A stretch of DNA of 64,000 nt from Ilyonectria destructans (taxonomy: Eukaryota; Ascomycota; Sordariomycetes; Hypocreales; Nectriaceae): positions 2,356,001-2,420,000 of the forward strand of contig JAHEWK010000009.1 in NCBI GenBank assembly GCA_020740775.1, in the 5' to 3' direction. Both the position numbers and the translations under genes were made by a program. This document shows, one piece after another, positions 35,461-47,270 of the stretch. A model generated the notes under the pieces. The model made no database searches, was not told the origin of the DNA, and saw only the letters and a list, made by a program, of their open reading frames with translations. How positions within the stretch are numbered: the stretch's first letter is position 1; each line of letters begins with the position of its first letter.

Positions 35461-36806
35461 CTATGCAGCAGCCCCAATCTCTTTGCGCTCAGGCTTCCTT
35501 CCTGTCACCACAATCATGGGCCAATAAGCATGCACACTTCTGTCACGCATATCTCTCCTCGCCTCTGCAGCCAGAACGTTCACCTCTTCCGGCCCCCACC
35601 CAAGGCCCCTTGTCAGTGCCGCCATCAGAAATCCCTGCAGACCCGTAACGATGTTCTGATGATTCCAGGAGCCAAGCTCCTTGTAGGTGGCATCACGTGG
35701 CCAGTCGTTGGAGGGCCATTTGTAGTGGTACTCGTGGACGCCCTCGAAGCCTGCTTTCTCAAGCATGGGCTTAATAGTGTTGAGGTCGATGAAGGCGTGG
35801 TTGAGTTTTGCGGCTGCTTCACCTAGGTGGTGCATTGATTTGTAGAGGGCGTGATTTTCGGTGAGGGTACCATCGTCAGACCGGGGGAGAGTGAATTCTT
35901 GGAATTCGACGTAGCCGCCGGGAATTAAGTGACTGGGTGTATTGTGAGAAGCGGCTTCAAGGGTGGAAGAAAGAACTTACTCGAATGACTTCCGAACGTA
36001 CTCTTCCCAATTCGAGATGCTGGAATTGTTCATCCGGCTGTGGATATAGTGGAATGGCTTTGAATACGTCCACTCGTCTTCAAAATCATCGATTTCGAAT
36101 CTAACGTTAGTAGGGACACTGCAATTTATTCAGCCGTGAGTTGAAGCACCAGAAGGAACCATGGTTTCCTACAATTGAGGCTGGCCGGGTGAGAGATCAA
36201 TGCCTATGACCTATAGTAATCATGTCAGATTGGTGAGCTTGACTCCAAGAAGAGATTCCCACCTCAGCTCCGGGGTGCTCGTCCCCAAAATCCAAAGCCC
36301 AGATACCGGTGCCAGTGCCAAGATCTAGCACCCGCTCAGCCCTGGAGTTTGGGTCGTTTGGTGGAGCAAGGCCCAGTTTTCCATTGAGTGTGAGGTAGAA
36401 TATGTGGTGTTGCAGATCTAGTCACGGATATCAGCCAGTGAGTTCCCATAGGTAAGCTCAAATCACTTACCCAGCCGCTCCTTTTCAGCCTCGTCGTTAG
36501 GAAAGTGATACTCTGGATGTCTATAATTAGCTCACAATTTACCCAGCTCTCGACTAGTGCGCCGGATGAGGAAAAGACTGACGTCCGTCATGAAACTTGT
36601 GATATGTTCTCCCATTTTCTCTCCTGTAGTCGAGAATGGAGCTATTCAAGCTGGTTGTCGATAGTTCCGTAATCTACAGGTATTCGGGTCAGTCGGGTAT
36701 AGACGATGGTGGCCTTGTCGATGATTCATACTGTTGTCTCGGCAATGACTGAATCTTGGCCATTGACATCATCAGGCTCGATGACTATTCCTCGCTGCGT
36801 TTCCAT
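35461..36806 (-). CDS. LaeA-like class I SAM methyltransferase
   Basis: Seven exons on the minus strand: 36806..36732, 36673..36583, 36512..36471, 36417..36263, 36210..36173, 36118..35981 and 35932..35461, giving 336 residues. An N-terminal STTSLNSSILDYRRENGR block is followed by the SAM-binding motif I VLDLGTGTGIWALDFG and VIGIDLSPGQPQ. Then come VRFEIDDFEDEW, a PGGYVEFQEF block and WPSNDWPRD. The C-terminus has RDRSVHAYWPMIVVTGRK. These mark the LaeA/UMTA-type methyltransferases common in fungi, some of which modify or regulate secondary metabolism. The substrate is unknown. All seven joins preserve frame, with introns of 48-70 nt; intron 2 uses ATCCAG rather than the nearer TATAG. The start at 36806 has GAGAAAATGG context. 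Confidence 0.9.
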
Positions 36807-37450
36807 TTTCTCACTCTGTGTCTTCAATGGTCTTGGTTGATGTCTATCATGAATAGCGCCGGAAACTGGGCGAGGACAGATAGCACTTGACGACTTTAAA
36901 AGGCAGGTCACATCCATCACGAGCGGGGTTAAATCAGGCGACTTTTCAGGCCGTCTGAACTGTACAGATGCTGATTCGTTGTTACCCCTGCCATTTCACG
37001 TCACCGCCACTTGTACTCGTATAGGGTAATGGCTGTATCGTAGAATAACCGACAGAGCCAGCGGAAAGGAATGCTTGATTGAAAATTATCTAAACCAGTA
37101 AGCCTAAACTCGACTCCTTCACATTTTGGACAGAGGCAAATTTTATACCGACAACGGGGAACCGCTCCTTGTGGGTGATTGGGAAGACATATCAGGCCAC
37201 AATTTTGTAGCAAAACCAAGCCTATCGTAGATATAGCTTCTCGAGTTCGTCTTGCGTGAGCTCACAAGTAAAATGATAGTTCAATCATATTATAATCCCC
37301 ACCTTGAAGTTTAAAACGGTAAGATAATTTAAACTACAAGTGTATTGCAGCATGGTTGTCTTCTTAATACTCGCACATAAGACCACTTTCAAGTCATGTC
37401 GAGTCTGTGAATAGATACTTCAAAACAAATAGTAATATTACGTCTGACAA
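36807..37450. other. Intergenic, AT-rich right half
   Basis: The stretch serves as promoter for the methyltransferase and 3' region for the DUF4419 gene. AT-rich from 37260. Nothing else seen. Confidence 0.5.
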
Positions 37451-38587
37451 TTATTTTTTATGCAACAACCACCACCCAGGTCGAGGCTTAGCAGAGGAGA
37501 GCTCTATAGTATCTACCTCCATGCCTACTAGCCCAGCAATGATCAACGCTTGTTCCTCTGCAAAGCCATCAACAACACGAACGGGCACATGGACGGTGGC
37601 AGATGGAATCTTCTCTCTCCCAATAACGGGAAAGCCAACACCCGATAACTCAAGCCTGGCCCACTCCTCGGGATTTTTGCCCAGGCTCCATTCGCGGCTG
37701 AGTTCTTCATCGGTGTACGCATATGTGCATGTCCCATCGACCTGCCAGAAGCAAAATGTCGTAAGCCAGCCCGATAGGGTCACCAGGCCGCCTGAGGCTC
37801 GCTGGCCGCCGGCGTGAGCGGCGCGCATCCAAAAGTCCTTGACCTCTTCTGCGTCAGGGTTGTCGAATCCGGCTATCATATGCATGAGAACGCAGTCCAG
37901 ACACATAACCCAGTCGCGAAGTTCCTGGAAGTCCCCCAGGGTTGTCAACTGCGAGATGGACTGACGTATCAACTCCCAGTCTTCGCGCGTGCCATGTAGT
38001 GTCACAGAGGGGAAACCGCACCCAATCCGCATCTGATAGTTGAAGTACTGCTTCATGGAGCCCATGAAGATCATGGCGGCGACAGTGGCGTCTGTTTGTG
38101 TCGTCGTGGAGAAACGCGGCAGCAGCCATGACGTGACGGCGGGATCGCGAAGCCGGGATTTCACCAAGTCCACCATGCGCTCGACGAAAATGTTGATGTC
38201 GACATCGTTGAGTAAGTGCGGTCGCATGTCGACCTCAAGGCTCATCTGGCCTTCATGAGCGACAAAGGTAGACCGCAGCTCCTCGCCATGGCCGTTCACG
38301 AAGAAGCTGAATTGCGAGAGGATAGCCAGCCAAACGTCGTCAGGGCGCAACTCCAGATGTAGGTCCTGCTGGAACGCGTGTAGCACGGTGTGGACGAAGC
38401 CATTCTCATAGTGCACAACCCCAAGTGATGGTGAATCGGAAGAGCCCAGATCGGTAAACGAGGTGTGGAGAACCGGGAGATAACTGTCCTGATACGAGAT
38501 TTTGGTGAGCAGCTCCTTGGAAGTCCGGAAAACTCGGTCTTGGCTGAGGCCAACTTTGGACGGCTGCGGTCTGATGACAGTGGGCAT
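37451..38587 (-). CDS. DUF4419-domain protein
   Basis: A single exon of 378 residues starts at the ATG at 38587 (MPTVIRPQPSKVG). Upstream codons to 38914 remain open but lack a better context and continue oddly. DUF4419 marks are visible: VVHYENGFVHTVLHAFQQDL, LRPDDVWLAILSQFSFFVNG, ELRSTFVAHEGQ, MIFMGSMKQYFNY, CGFPSVTLHGTREDW, WLTTFCFW and a C-terminal GREKIPSATVHVPVRVVD. No signal peptide or membrane helix is visible. The family occurs in many fungi and some other eukaryotes and has no known function. The frame is intact. Confidence 0.88.
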   Translation of the reverse strand: MPTVIRPQPSKVGLSQDRVFRTSKELLTKISYQDSYLPVLHTSFTDLGSSDSPSLGVVHYENGFVHTVLHAFQQDLHLELRPDDVWLAILSQFSFFVNGHGEELRSTFVAHEGQMSLEVDMRPHLLNDVDINIFVERMVDLVKSRLRDPAVTSWLLPRFSTTTQTDATVAAMIFMGSMKQYFNYQMRIGCGFPSVTLHGTREDWELIRQSISQLTTLGDFQELRDWVMCLDCVLMHMIAGFDNPDAEEVKDFWMRAAHAGGQRASGGLVTLSGWLTTFCFWQVDGTCTYAYTDEELSREWSLGKNPEEWARLELSGVGFPVIGREKIPSATVHVPVRVVDGFAEEQALIIAGLVGMEVDTIELSSAKPRPGWWLLHKK

Positions 38588-39838
38588 GTTAATAAGGATG
38601 AGCGTTGACTTTGAAGAATGGCAATCTGACATGAAGGATTTTGTGTCTATGGCATCGACGTCATGGACCCAACTTGATATTGCCCCTAGCAAGCCCTCAG
38701 TCGCCCCAATGGCTGGCGAGCATAGCCGACTACGAGCACAGCAGGGAATCCGTCTGTAATTAAACGGGTGCTTTGAGAGCGGAGTTGCAACCGTTCGGAG
38801 CCGGGAACCCGGGAATAACAAGGATGTGGCTGGCCATTGCCTTGCGTCCGAGCTTTTCTTCTCGGCCAACCTTGAATAGGGTTGTTCCCGTGCCGGCCAG
38901 TGCTTGTCGGACAACTTCGGTGCCGTCCCCGTGCCCTCGTGGTATTGAAGCGGGGCGGTGTTGTTATCCTTGATCCATGTTGGAAGTGGGGATGGAAAGG
39001 CCCGATAGATAGGACGAGGGTTTTCCGGATTGTTGATCAGTCATAAGTATTGCGGTGGATATATGGGCGGAGGAAACATTCCGGCTAGCTCAACTTGGTA
39101 GGTCTGGGAGGTTGAAGCTAGATTTAATAATTTGCATGAACTGGAATTGCCTGCGTTGATTAATTCAACGCAGGAGCGGTGTATCATCAGTCCCAGGATA
39201 TGTAGAATAGCTATAATTGGTTAACGCATAACTGACGGACCATGAGCTTTTGTCCCATTTTAATTTGCCTTATGCTTGCCTTGTGGGACTGAACTTAAGT
39301 TGGCCAGGGCCACGAGTAGGAATTTCGGTTGTCGATCACCCAAAGCCCACATTTGGCACCTTTGGCACCTTTGATCTAATTATTGGATAAATGCCCCTGT
39401 AGCACTTGGCCGGGTAGGGCTGGAAAGGGCCATTTACGCGGCTCGGACCCTGCAAATTCAGGGCTGGAGCTCGAGGTAAGGTTTGGCAGTGCCGGCAAGG
39501 CTAGCAAGCCTGGTCGTCTTCGTGGCTTGCCCTTGGTCAAGATCCGATGTTATCTGTGCACTCCTGTCTGATTGTGGAGTTGTGGAGGTCGTTGTAAAAT
39601 GGGTTGACCTCAGACATTACGGGATAGGCTAAAGTGTTCCTTGCCTGTCTCGAGCCCCACGACATGGCTACAGTACCCTGGGACGGGATATCTCGGTATC
39701 TTGCGAGGCTATCGTGGACGAGCATTGGTCCGCTGCAGGTACTTAAGTAGATGGACATTTCACTTCCTACACTTGGAAGATTCTTGGCTTCATCCCGGTC
39801 GGCTTTACATCCTCTGACTCTCAGAAGACGTCGCAAAC
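38588..39838. other. Intergenic, divergent promoters
   Basis: Region between the DUF4419 and GH71-S8 genes, transcribed away from each other. GTACTTAAG at 39738 is the nearest TATA-poor core candidate of the latter. Direct copies of TTTGGCACC occur near 39354 and 39363. No gene seen. Confidence 0.5.
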
Positions 39839-42800
39839 ATGTGGGCCGTCAGTCTTCTGGTAGTCCTGTTGGGCTGTGTCCGCGTACAGGCGACGAAAGC
39901 CGTCTTTGCGCATTTCATGGTGAGTGCATTAGGCCTCTGACTATACTAAGCTAATTGGGTTGGATGTAGGTGGAAAATGCCAAAACCTGGGACGAAAGCA
40001 AATGGGAGAAAGACATTGACTTGGCGCGGGCAGCGCACATTGATGGCTTCGCCCTCAACATCCGATCCGACGACGCCTCGGCATGGGGAGCTCTGAACAC
40101 GGCATTTAGCGTGGCCGATGGCAAGGGAGATTTCAAGATGATCTTGTCTTTCGACTACGCCGGCGGTGGCCCGTGGAGTGCAAACATTGTCCAGCAATAC
40201 ATCCTTCAGTTTTCCGCGTACGACTCTTACTTTATCGATGACGGCCAGCCCCTTGTGTCGACATTCGAGGGACCAGCCAGTGCTAGCGACTGGGTTCTCA
40301 TCAAGCAAAAAACAAACTGTTTGTTGCTCCCGGATTGGTCTTCCCTGGGAGCCAAGCAGGCTCTCGACGCTTCCGATGGCGTGGTGGATGGCCTGTTCAG
40401 TTGGTCCGCTTGGCCTGTAAGTGGCATACACACCCATCTCCTTCCATTGAAAGCACGCAAGTTGTGAACTCGAAGTTGCCTTCATGGTTGACCGTGGACT
40501 ACTCTGAATTTGTATAAGCTGACTGTTAATCGACTAGTGGGGCAACATGGCTATGAACACCTACGTCGATGCCTCATATCTCCAGTTCATGGAGGACTCA
40601 GGAGCGGCGTGGGGAAAAGATCTAAAGTACAGTATGTTACAACGCACTCGGATACAGTAATGCATAGGCAATATTAACGTGACTTCAAGTGATGCCTGCC
40701 AGCCCCTGGTTCTATACCAACCTGCCCGGATACGACAAGAACTGGATGTGGCGCGGAGACGACATGTGGTTCGACAGGTGGCAGCAAATCATCTTTCTCA
40801 ACCCCGACTACGTGCAAATCATCTCCTGGAACGACTTTGGAGAGTCCCATCATATTGGCCCCCTCTACGTAGACGGCGACGACTACAAAGCCTTCGAGGT
40901 CGGCGAGGCGCCCTTCAACTACGCCGCCGACATGCCCCACGACGGCTGGCGTCAGTTCCTCCCATACGTTATCGACATGTACAAGAACAGAAAGGCAACC
41001 ATCACTCAAGAAGGCCTCACGAGTTGGTACCGGCCGACGCCCAAGCAGTCCGGCTGCGATGACGGCTGGACCACGGGAAACACGGCGAGTCAGCTACAGC
41101 GCGAGTACTATCCCTACGAGATTGTCGAGGACATGATCTTCTACACGGCGCTCCTCGTGAGTTCACAGTCGGTCAAGGTCACGGTGGGAGGCGTCGACCT
41201 TGGCGCTGCGTGGACTGACGAGCCCGAGTATGGCAGCGGTCTGTACCATGGAAGCGTCAAGTACGGCAGTAACCTGGGCGCTGTTGTGATCCAGGTTGGA
41301 TCCATGACGCTCGCCGGACGCGAGATCACCTCGGCCTGCAACCGCGTCGACGGCCAGGACGGCAAGCAAAACTGGAACGCCTGGGTTGGAAGCCAGACGG
41401 GCGGCAGCGCCAACAAGGAGGTTGACATTTCCAAGTGGGTGTGTATCGAGGGAACGGCACCAGGAGCTCCTGAGTTCGCCGGTCTCTGCGAGTTTACTTG
41501 TAAGTACGGATATTGTCCTCCCGGAGCCTGCTACTGCAGCAACATGGGCGCCCAGAAGGAGAAGCCCGACTCGGATACGCCTGGATACGGCACCAAGGGA
41601 TATCCGGCCGAGGGAATGTCGTCTAGCTACGAAGGCCTGTGTGCGTTTGCCTGCGACTTGGGATTCTGTCCATCGGCCTACTGCGACACCACCGAACACG
41701 CGACGGTTGTCCCCAACGTCTCGCCCTTTACTCCCGATGCCTGTACTTCGGGCTCGGGTGGCGAGGGCCTCGTCGGGCTCTGTGACTTTGCTTGCAACTT
41801 TGGCTTCTGCCCCGTTCATACGTGCACCTGCTTGACGATGGGTGCCCTCAACGAGCCGCCCGCTCAGAGCGGCACGAGCGGATCTGCAAAGAGTGGTCTT
41901 GATGTTCGCGTGTTCGACGCAATCTGTGACTTTGCCTGCAGTCGAGGCTATTGCCCTGATGATTCATGTGTCCAGGATGCTACCGATGAACATGACGTTG
42001 ACAATCCAGTTTACATCGGTACCGAGTACGTTCCCTCATGAATCTGTTCACACTTACAGAACCATGGCTAATTCTAGGCACCAGCATTTTTAAAACATCC
42101 ACAGCTCATTGCTCACCCCCCTGTGTGCTGGTGCTCCCCCCGAGCGTCCTGCCCTCGTCCACGACGATTAGCATTCCGCCGTACACGACATCAGTCGAGG
42201 TTGGCTCGACCACATCGACCATTACGCTGTCACCTTCGCCCATCACTGTCGGACAAATCCCATTCTCAAACGTCCCCGTCACCGCGTCAATCTCGGGTGG
42301 AGCTGTCTTCGTGGCCTGCACCAGCTTGGCTGTGGACCCTGTAGATGTTACCATCACTTACACCACGGGCGGTAAGACGGTCATCACCACGCGTGAATTG
42401 ACGCTGCCGCCGTGGCCCCAGATGACCCAAGGACCGCCTGATAGCTGGACCGAGACTTGTGATGTGTGGGGCGCCGGAGGAGACTCCGGTGACGATGGTG
42501 GCTCGGTGACATCGCCAACCTTTAGCCCTAGTGATCAGTTCACCTCGACAACTAGCACACCGTTGCCTACTTGGACCGAGTTTCCTCCTGGCTACATAGA
42601 AGATGAAGGAGAGGATGATGACGATGATGACGATGACGACAGCGATGTCATTATTGTCGATTGTGACGGGTTCTGGTTTTTCTCGTTCTGTATCGACTTC
42701 CCCGAGTTTACAGTGACAAAGTGGAAGATCAATCTCCCCAAGGGCAAGATTGGACCTGGGCCGCCGCCTCCCTCCGTCATCCAACGAAAAGGATGGTCAA

Positions 42801-45623
42801 TCAAGATAAAGGGAGAATTGCCCCCTTGGCCCGTCATCACGCTGCCACCTGGGCCAAACCCTGTCCTCGACAAGCCCGATCGCCCAGATGACTGCAAGAC
42901 CGTCTCGCAACAGGTCGAGTTTGAGACCGTTTCGCAGGGACTGTCTGTCTCCAAGGGGACTACCGTCACCACGACCGAGTCGACTATTACTCGCACAGGC
43001 TTTGTCTACGGCTGCGAGGTTCCCGAGTACACCGAGACCATTTCTTCCTGCGCTATCGCCAAGCGGAGCGAAGTACCCCGTGCCGTGGTCGCCGAACCAA
43101 CAGCGAAAGCTACATCCGAAGCTGAGGCTGAAGTTGAAGAAACTGAACTCGACGAGGCTGAGCTAGAGACCCGTCAAGCCGGCGCCGATTCCATCTTTAG
43201 CCAAGACAACACGGCTCAGTGGGAACAAGACATGAGCTGTCCCGGCCGAGAGTCCGACTACATTCTATACCCTCACAAGCACGGCTCCGCGGACTCGACC
43301 TTGATTCGAGCTCGCCTTACCCAGTCGACCGGTACCAACAACTTTGAGTTCCTCGAAGTCAAGTCGACTACATCCGACTATACGGCATACTTTGTCATTC
43401 GACAAATGCCGGCCTCGATGAAATCTAAGCTGCAGGGCATGACGCAAGTGCGCTACTTGTACGACTACCAGAACTTCCTGCGGACCAATGGTAAGACGTG
43501 GACTCCTTTTGGTACTCTTGGCCGCCGAGAGGCAATGGAGAAGCCTGCAGGCGATGTTGAATTCGATGTTGAGAGTGAGAGTGAGAGTGAGGTCGAGGAC
43601 GCTGGCAACACCACATTTGTGCGCTTGGAAAAGCGGGCAAACAAGGACGCCCCGTGGCATCTCTCGCAACTGGGTGCACCGGCGGGAACCAACTGGTTGA
43701 ATGATGGCAACTATGTAGCCTCTAACGCTGGAGGCACGTTCTTCAATTACTGGTACGACGCAAGTGCCGGGTCTGGCCAGGTTATCTACGTTATCGAGGA
43801 TACTTTCCCGTTATCACCCCAACACACGGTGAGTTTCTCCAAAGTCCGCTGGAATGACAGGATATGACTGACACACATACGCAGGAGTTCAAAACCATGA
43901 CCTTCGGCGGATCTCTTGCGGTGCCAAACTACGGCCCCGTCTCATCGTGGGATCCCTGGCACGGCGCCGCCGTCGTCGCGGCAGCGGCTGGACAATGGCT
44001 TGGAGTCGCGCCATCTGCCACGGTGGTCACTGTCGGCATGGGTGGAATCTTCAACGGAGATCAGGCTGTGGAGAGGTTAATTCACGCGCTTCTCCTGGTG
44101 GCGGATCACATCAAGAACAACAACTACCAGGGCAGGGCAGTCATCAACATGTCCTGGGGCGTCAAGGTCGCCCACATGAGCCCTATCAAGCCGTTTGCAG
44201 AGTTATTCGGTAAGCTAAGCAATGCCATTGTTAACACTATGTGGACTTGACTAACATGGGTGACAACTAGTCGAAATCCTCGCCAGTATCCAAAATGACC
44301 TAAAGACTGTACTCGTCACGGCATCCGGAAACGATGGCCGCGACCCAACCCAGCGCAGCGAAAACTGGTACCCGCAAAAGTTTTCCCATTCCGGTCAGCT
44401 CCCGAACATGCTCGTCGTCGGTGCGGTCGATCAGAACGCCAGAAGATGGGCTGGTTCCAACTATTTCACGTCCAACAAGCCGGCTTTGGTGTATGCATGG
44501 GGACACGACACGTAAGTTATGACAGGCACCGCAGCTCGATTAGTTTGAGAGGGAGGAAATTGACAAATTCTAGACTCACACCCTCTGCATCCGGAGGATA
44601 TGACAAGGCTAGCGGAACTTCATTCGGTAAGTCACATCTCTGCTCTATACATCCAGGTATTTGTAATAGTTGCTAATGACTAGTAGCCGCCCCTGCCGTT
44701 GCCGGTCTCGTGGCCTATCTTCGCGGCCTTCCTTCTACCACATACGCACAAGCCCTAGCGGAGCCCGCAAATGTTGTTGAAGCTGTCCGCAAAATGGTGA
44801 GGGGACTCACCATCGATGATAAAAACATCCAATCCGACGATGGAGCACCGGACAGCCTCGTGTGGAATGGTCAAGTCCAGGGAGACAATTGCCTCGTGAG
44901 CAAGGTTGCGGGCTGCCCGTCCTGGCTCAGTCCAGGCGGCAGTGGCTCAGGCTCTGGAGGTCAATACACGTTTGAGCAAGGCTCTCCTTCGCCTACCTGT
45001 ACGGCTGATTGTGGTGTTTTGTGTACTGGTTACTACTGCGAATCCAAGCCAACCGGCACACCCCCAGACTTCGGTAAGTTTTCCTATGCTGCTCTTGAAT
45101 CAGGAATCAACTTGCAATTCCCCCCAAATTGAACCAGTGCTGACTCTGGCTACTAGCTGACCCCGCAAACCCTACAACCACGCGTACCGGCGCTGCTGTT
45201 AGTCCCACAGCTACCCAGTCCGAGTCCAAACCCACTGGAGACCACGCTGTGGATGCCCTCTTCGTACACGGCGGCCAATTCAACATGGAGCTCTGGTACT
45301 TTATGAAATCCATCATCGATGGTAACGAGCAGGATCTGTGCAACGAGAGCCAGCTCGTCGTCATTGGGGCTAGCAGCAGCATCGACGTTGACAACCCTGG
45401 CTTGGTGCCTTACGACACTGATTTCCACGGCGACGAGATCTTCGATGGCTTCACCAACTGCAAATACACCCACAGCGACACGGGCGGAAAAATCGAGTGC
45501 GACGACGGCGTTACTGTTCAGTGCAAGCCCTCCACTAACAAAGCTTTCACCTGCGACGGAGACGCGCGGTATTCTGACATGACCATGGTCCCGTCTGTGA
45601 GATGTGACTTCTCGGAATCGTAG
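39839..45623 (+). CDS. GH71 alpha-1,3-glucanase fused to subtilisin-like (S8) protease
   Basis: Ten exons: 39839..39919, 39970..40416, 40538..40631, 40690..42025, 42085..43828, 43885..44209, 44271..44511, 44574..44626, 44687..45073 and 45157..45623; 1,724 residues. After a signal peptide comes GH71 (ILSFDYAGGGPW, YFIDDGQPLVSTFEG, MPASPWFY, WNDFGESHHIGP), extending to about residue 445. Four Cys-rich FxCxxGYCP modules (about 473-635), a Thr/Pro and Asp-rich linker and dibasic sites K979-R980 and K1169-R1170 follow. The subtilisin has Asp1225, His1260, Asn1363 and Ser1439 (GTSFAAP), with spacings typical of S8A. A Cys-containing tail of unknown type ends the protein. Intron 42026..42084 fuses both halves in frame. 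Without it the first half would end in a stop just downstream and the second would lack a signal peptide. Family knowledge: GH71 degrades alpha-1,3-glucan of fungal walls. Confidence 0.9.
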
Positions 45624-45684
45624 GCAGGAGGTAAAACTCATTGATAGCTATCTAATAGTTATATACTAGAACTCTACTCCCTCT

Positions 45685-46215
45685 TTTCGGTACTGCATCG
45701 TCTGCGAATGCCGTATGTTTGCGCTTCCACGCCTCATAGTCAAAGTTGGGATCAGAAATGTCGTGGCGGTTCTTGCGGTGTTTTCAGACGGGGTCCTGCA
45801 CATAAGGATATCCACATTAGCATCTACTCACCAAATCGATCCCTAAGGTTAAATTAACCCCGCGGAAGTAGTAAAGTGCCAGAACAAGGTACCTAGCATT
45901 GGCAAAGGCGTCCATGACCAGGATCCCGTCAGGGAACATACCCAAGACGTCCGGGAAGTAGAGCAAGACGCTTCTGTTATCCTTGCCGTCTGGCGGCGTG
46001 GCAATGTAAAGCTTAACGTCTGTAATGGTCTCCCATTTGCCTCTCGGCTCGGCCTTGTGGATTGTATCCTTCACGCAGCAAGCGCCGCTGGGCTTGGCTA
46101 GGTATTCGTTGTCGCGGGGGGTTGAATTGTCAGCCCTTGGGAGGGCAGCACTGAAAAACTTTGACCCATCTTGATGTAGGAACTTGCTTAAGTTAATCCA
46201 AAAGGCTCTGAGCAT
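45685..46215 (-). pseudogene. Dienelactone hydrolase pseudogene, truncated
   Basis: From the ATG at 46215 the minus strand reads NEYLAKPSGACC, EPRGKWETITDVKLYIATPP, SVLLYFPDVLGMFPDG and MDAFANARYLVLALYYFRG, the N-terminal half of the dienelactone-hydrolase family. After a plausible intron (donor GTGAGT, acceptor GTGCAG ending at 45796) the frame continues DPV, then TGA at 45786..45784 where Trp is expected (TGG-to-TGA), then KHRKNRHD and FDYEAWKRKHTAFADDAVP. The gene then ends abruptly near 45685, without the Cys/Asp/His catalytic part. The 3' end abuts the GH71-S8 gene tail. Such hydrolases open lactones in aromatic ring-cleavage pathways. Confidence 0.8.
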
Positions 46216-46718
46216 GGGCAAAGTCGAGCTTCTCGAGTCGTACGATGCTCTAGTCTCTCTGCCCAGGTCCGCAACTGGATCACTAGCACGACCTTCAACC
46301 AAGATCGATCATGCGCCAACATATTTCTACATTTTGACGAATATACACAATCTTTCAGTTTCGGGGCAGTTATTCACCCCTAAACAAAGCTAACCGGTTG
46401 CGCGGATAATGCTGGCGAGTTGCCACGGAGACTCGCCGTGGAAATTCTTCAGGGCGTCAAGGAACCTGACTCGGCCCCACAGATTTCAACTATGAGGCCT
46501 CAAGTTTTCCCTTCATCCCGGACGGTTGGAACCCTGCTCAAGTAACGTCGTAGCTATCCTGGGGTAGCAGACCGAGTACTGAAGGCCCCGTCCAGACCTT
46601 GACATCGACATCTTTCGCTGCTCTCAACAACGCCAACTGATAAAGTGCCCTCCTCGATCCAACCTGGCAGTCGAATATCCTCGTGCAACTCTCCCCTAGC
46701 AACGTGTACTCGGACGCA

Positions 46719-47270
46719 ATGACGGACCCCGAGAAGCCCACGGTCGAGATCGCCGACGATGGGAAGGATAAGCCTGTCCGCCAGGAACTGGATGTTGCTC
46801 AGTACCAAACGCTGTCAGGTGTACCAAATATCTCGAGGCCTTGGACCGGCCAAGGAAGTGGGTTCAATTACGCCGAGTCGTCCATTGCCTTGAAGCCGAA
46901 GCTCTGTACTGACTATGGGTGGTAACTTAGATGAAGAGGCTCCGCTGGAAGCCTGGCCTCACCATTCTACCCATCTTCCTCATCACACAGACACTCCAGC
47001 TCATGGACAAGACTTTTCTGAACTACACCAACCTGTTTGGCTACCAGGAGGCTCTGGGTCTCAAGATCCAGCAATTCAACTACCCTTTTGCAAGTGAGTT
47101 CATCCTTCCACGCGTTATGCTATCGGGGTGGCTTACAGTTCGGTGCAGTGATTTACGCTGGCTACTTTTTCGGGTTGTATCCTTGCGGCTGGCTCATCGG
47201 ATGATTTCCTGTGCAAAACGTCATGTCCGTCAGCGTGATGCCCTGGGGCCTCATGGTCCGACAACATGAA
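46719..47270 (+). pseudogene. MFS transporter (allantoate-permease type) pseudogene
   Basis: The ATG at 46719 opens a polar N-terminus (MTDPEKPTVEIADDG). The frame then slips near 46920 and again near 46935, moving through GNLDEE to RLRWKPGLTILPIF, LITQTLQLMDKTFLNY and LFGYQEALGL. After an intron (47094..47148), IYAGYFFGLYPCGWLIG leads to an in-frame TGA (47202..47204) where Arg (CGA) fits, then PVQNVMSVSVMPWG. The sequence then stops resembling the family. These are TM1-TM3 of the DAL5-like anion:cation symporter group. Two frameshifts, a nonsense codon and 3' loss make it dead. Confidence 0.8.

Noticed and set aside
42038..43828. Start of a separate protease gene at the ATG at 42038
   Set aside because: This ATG falls in the intron 42026..42084, gives no signal peptide, and the intron keeps both halves in frame.
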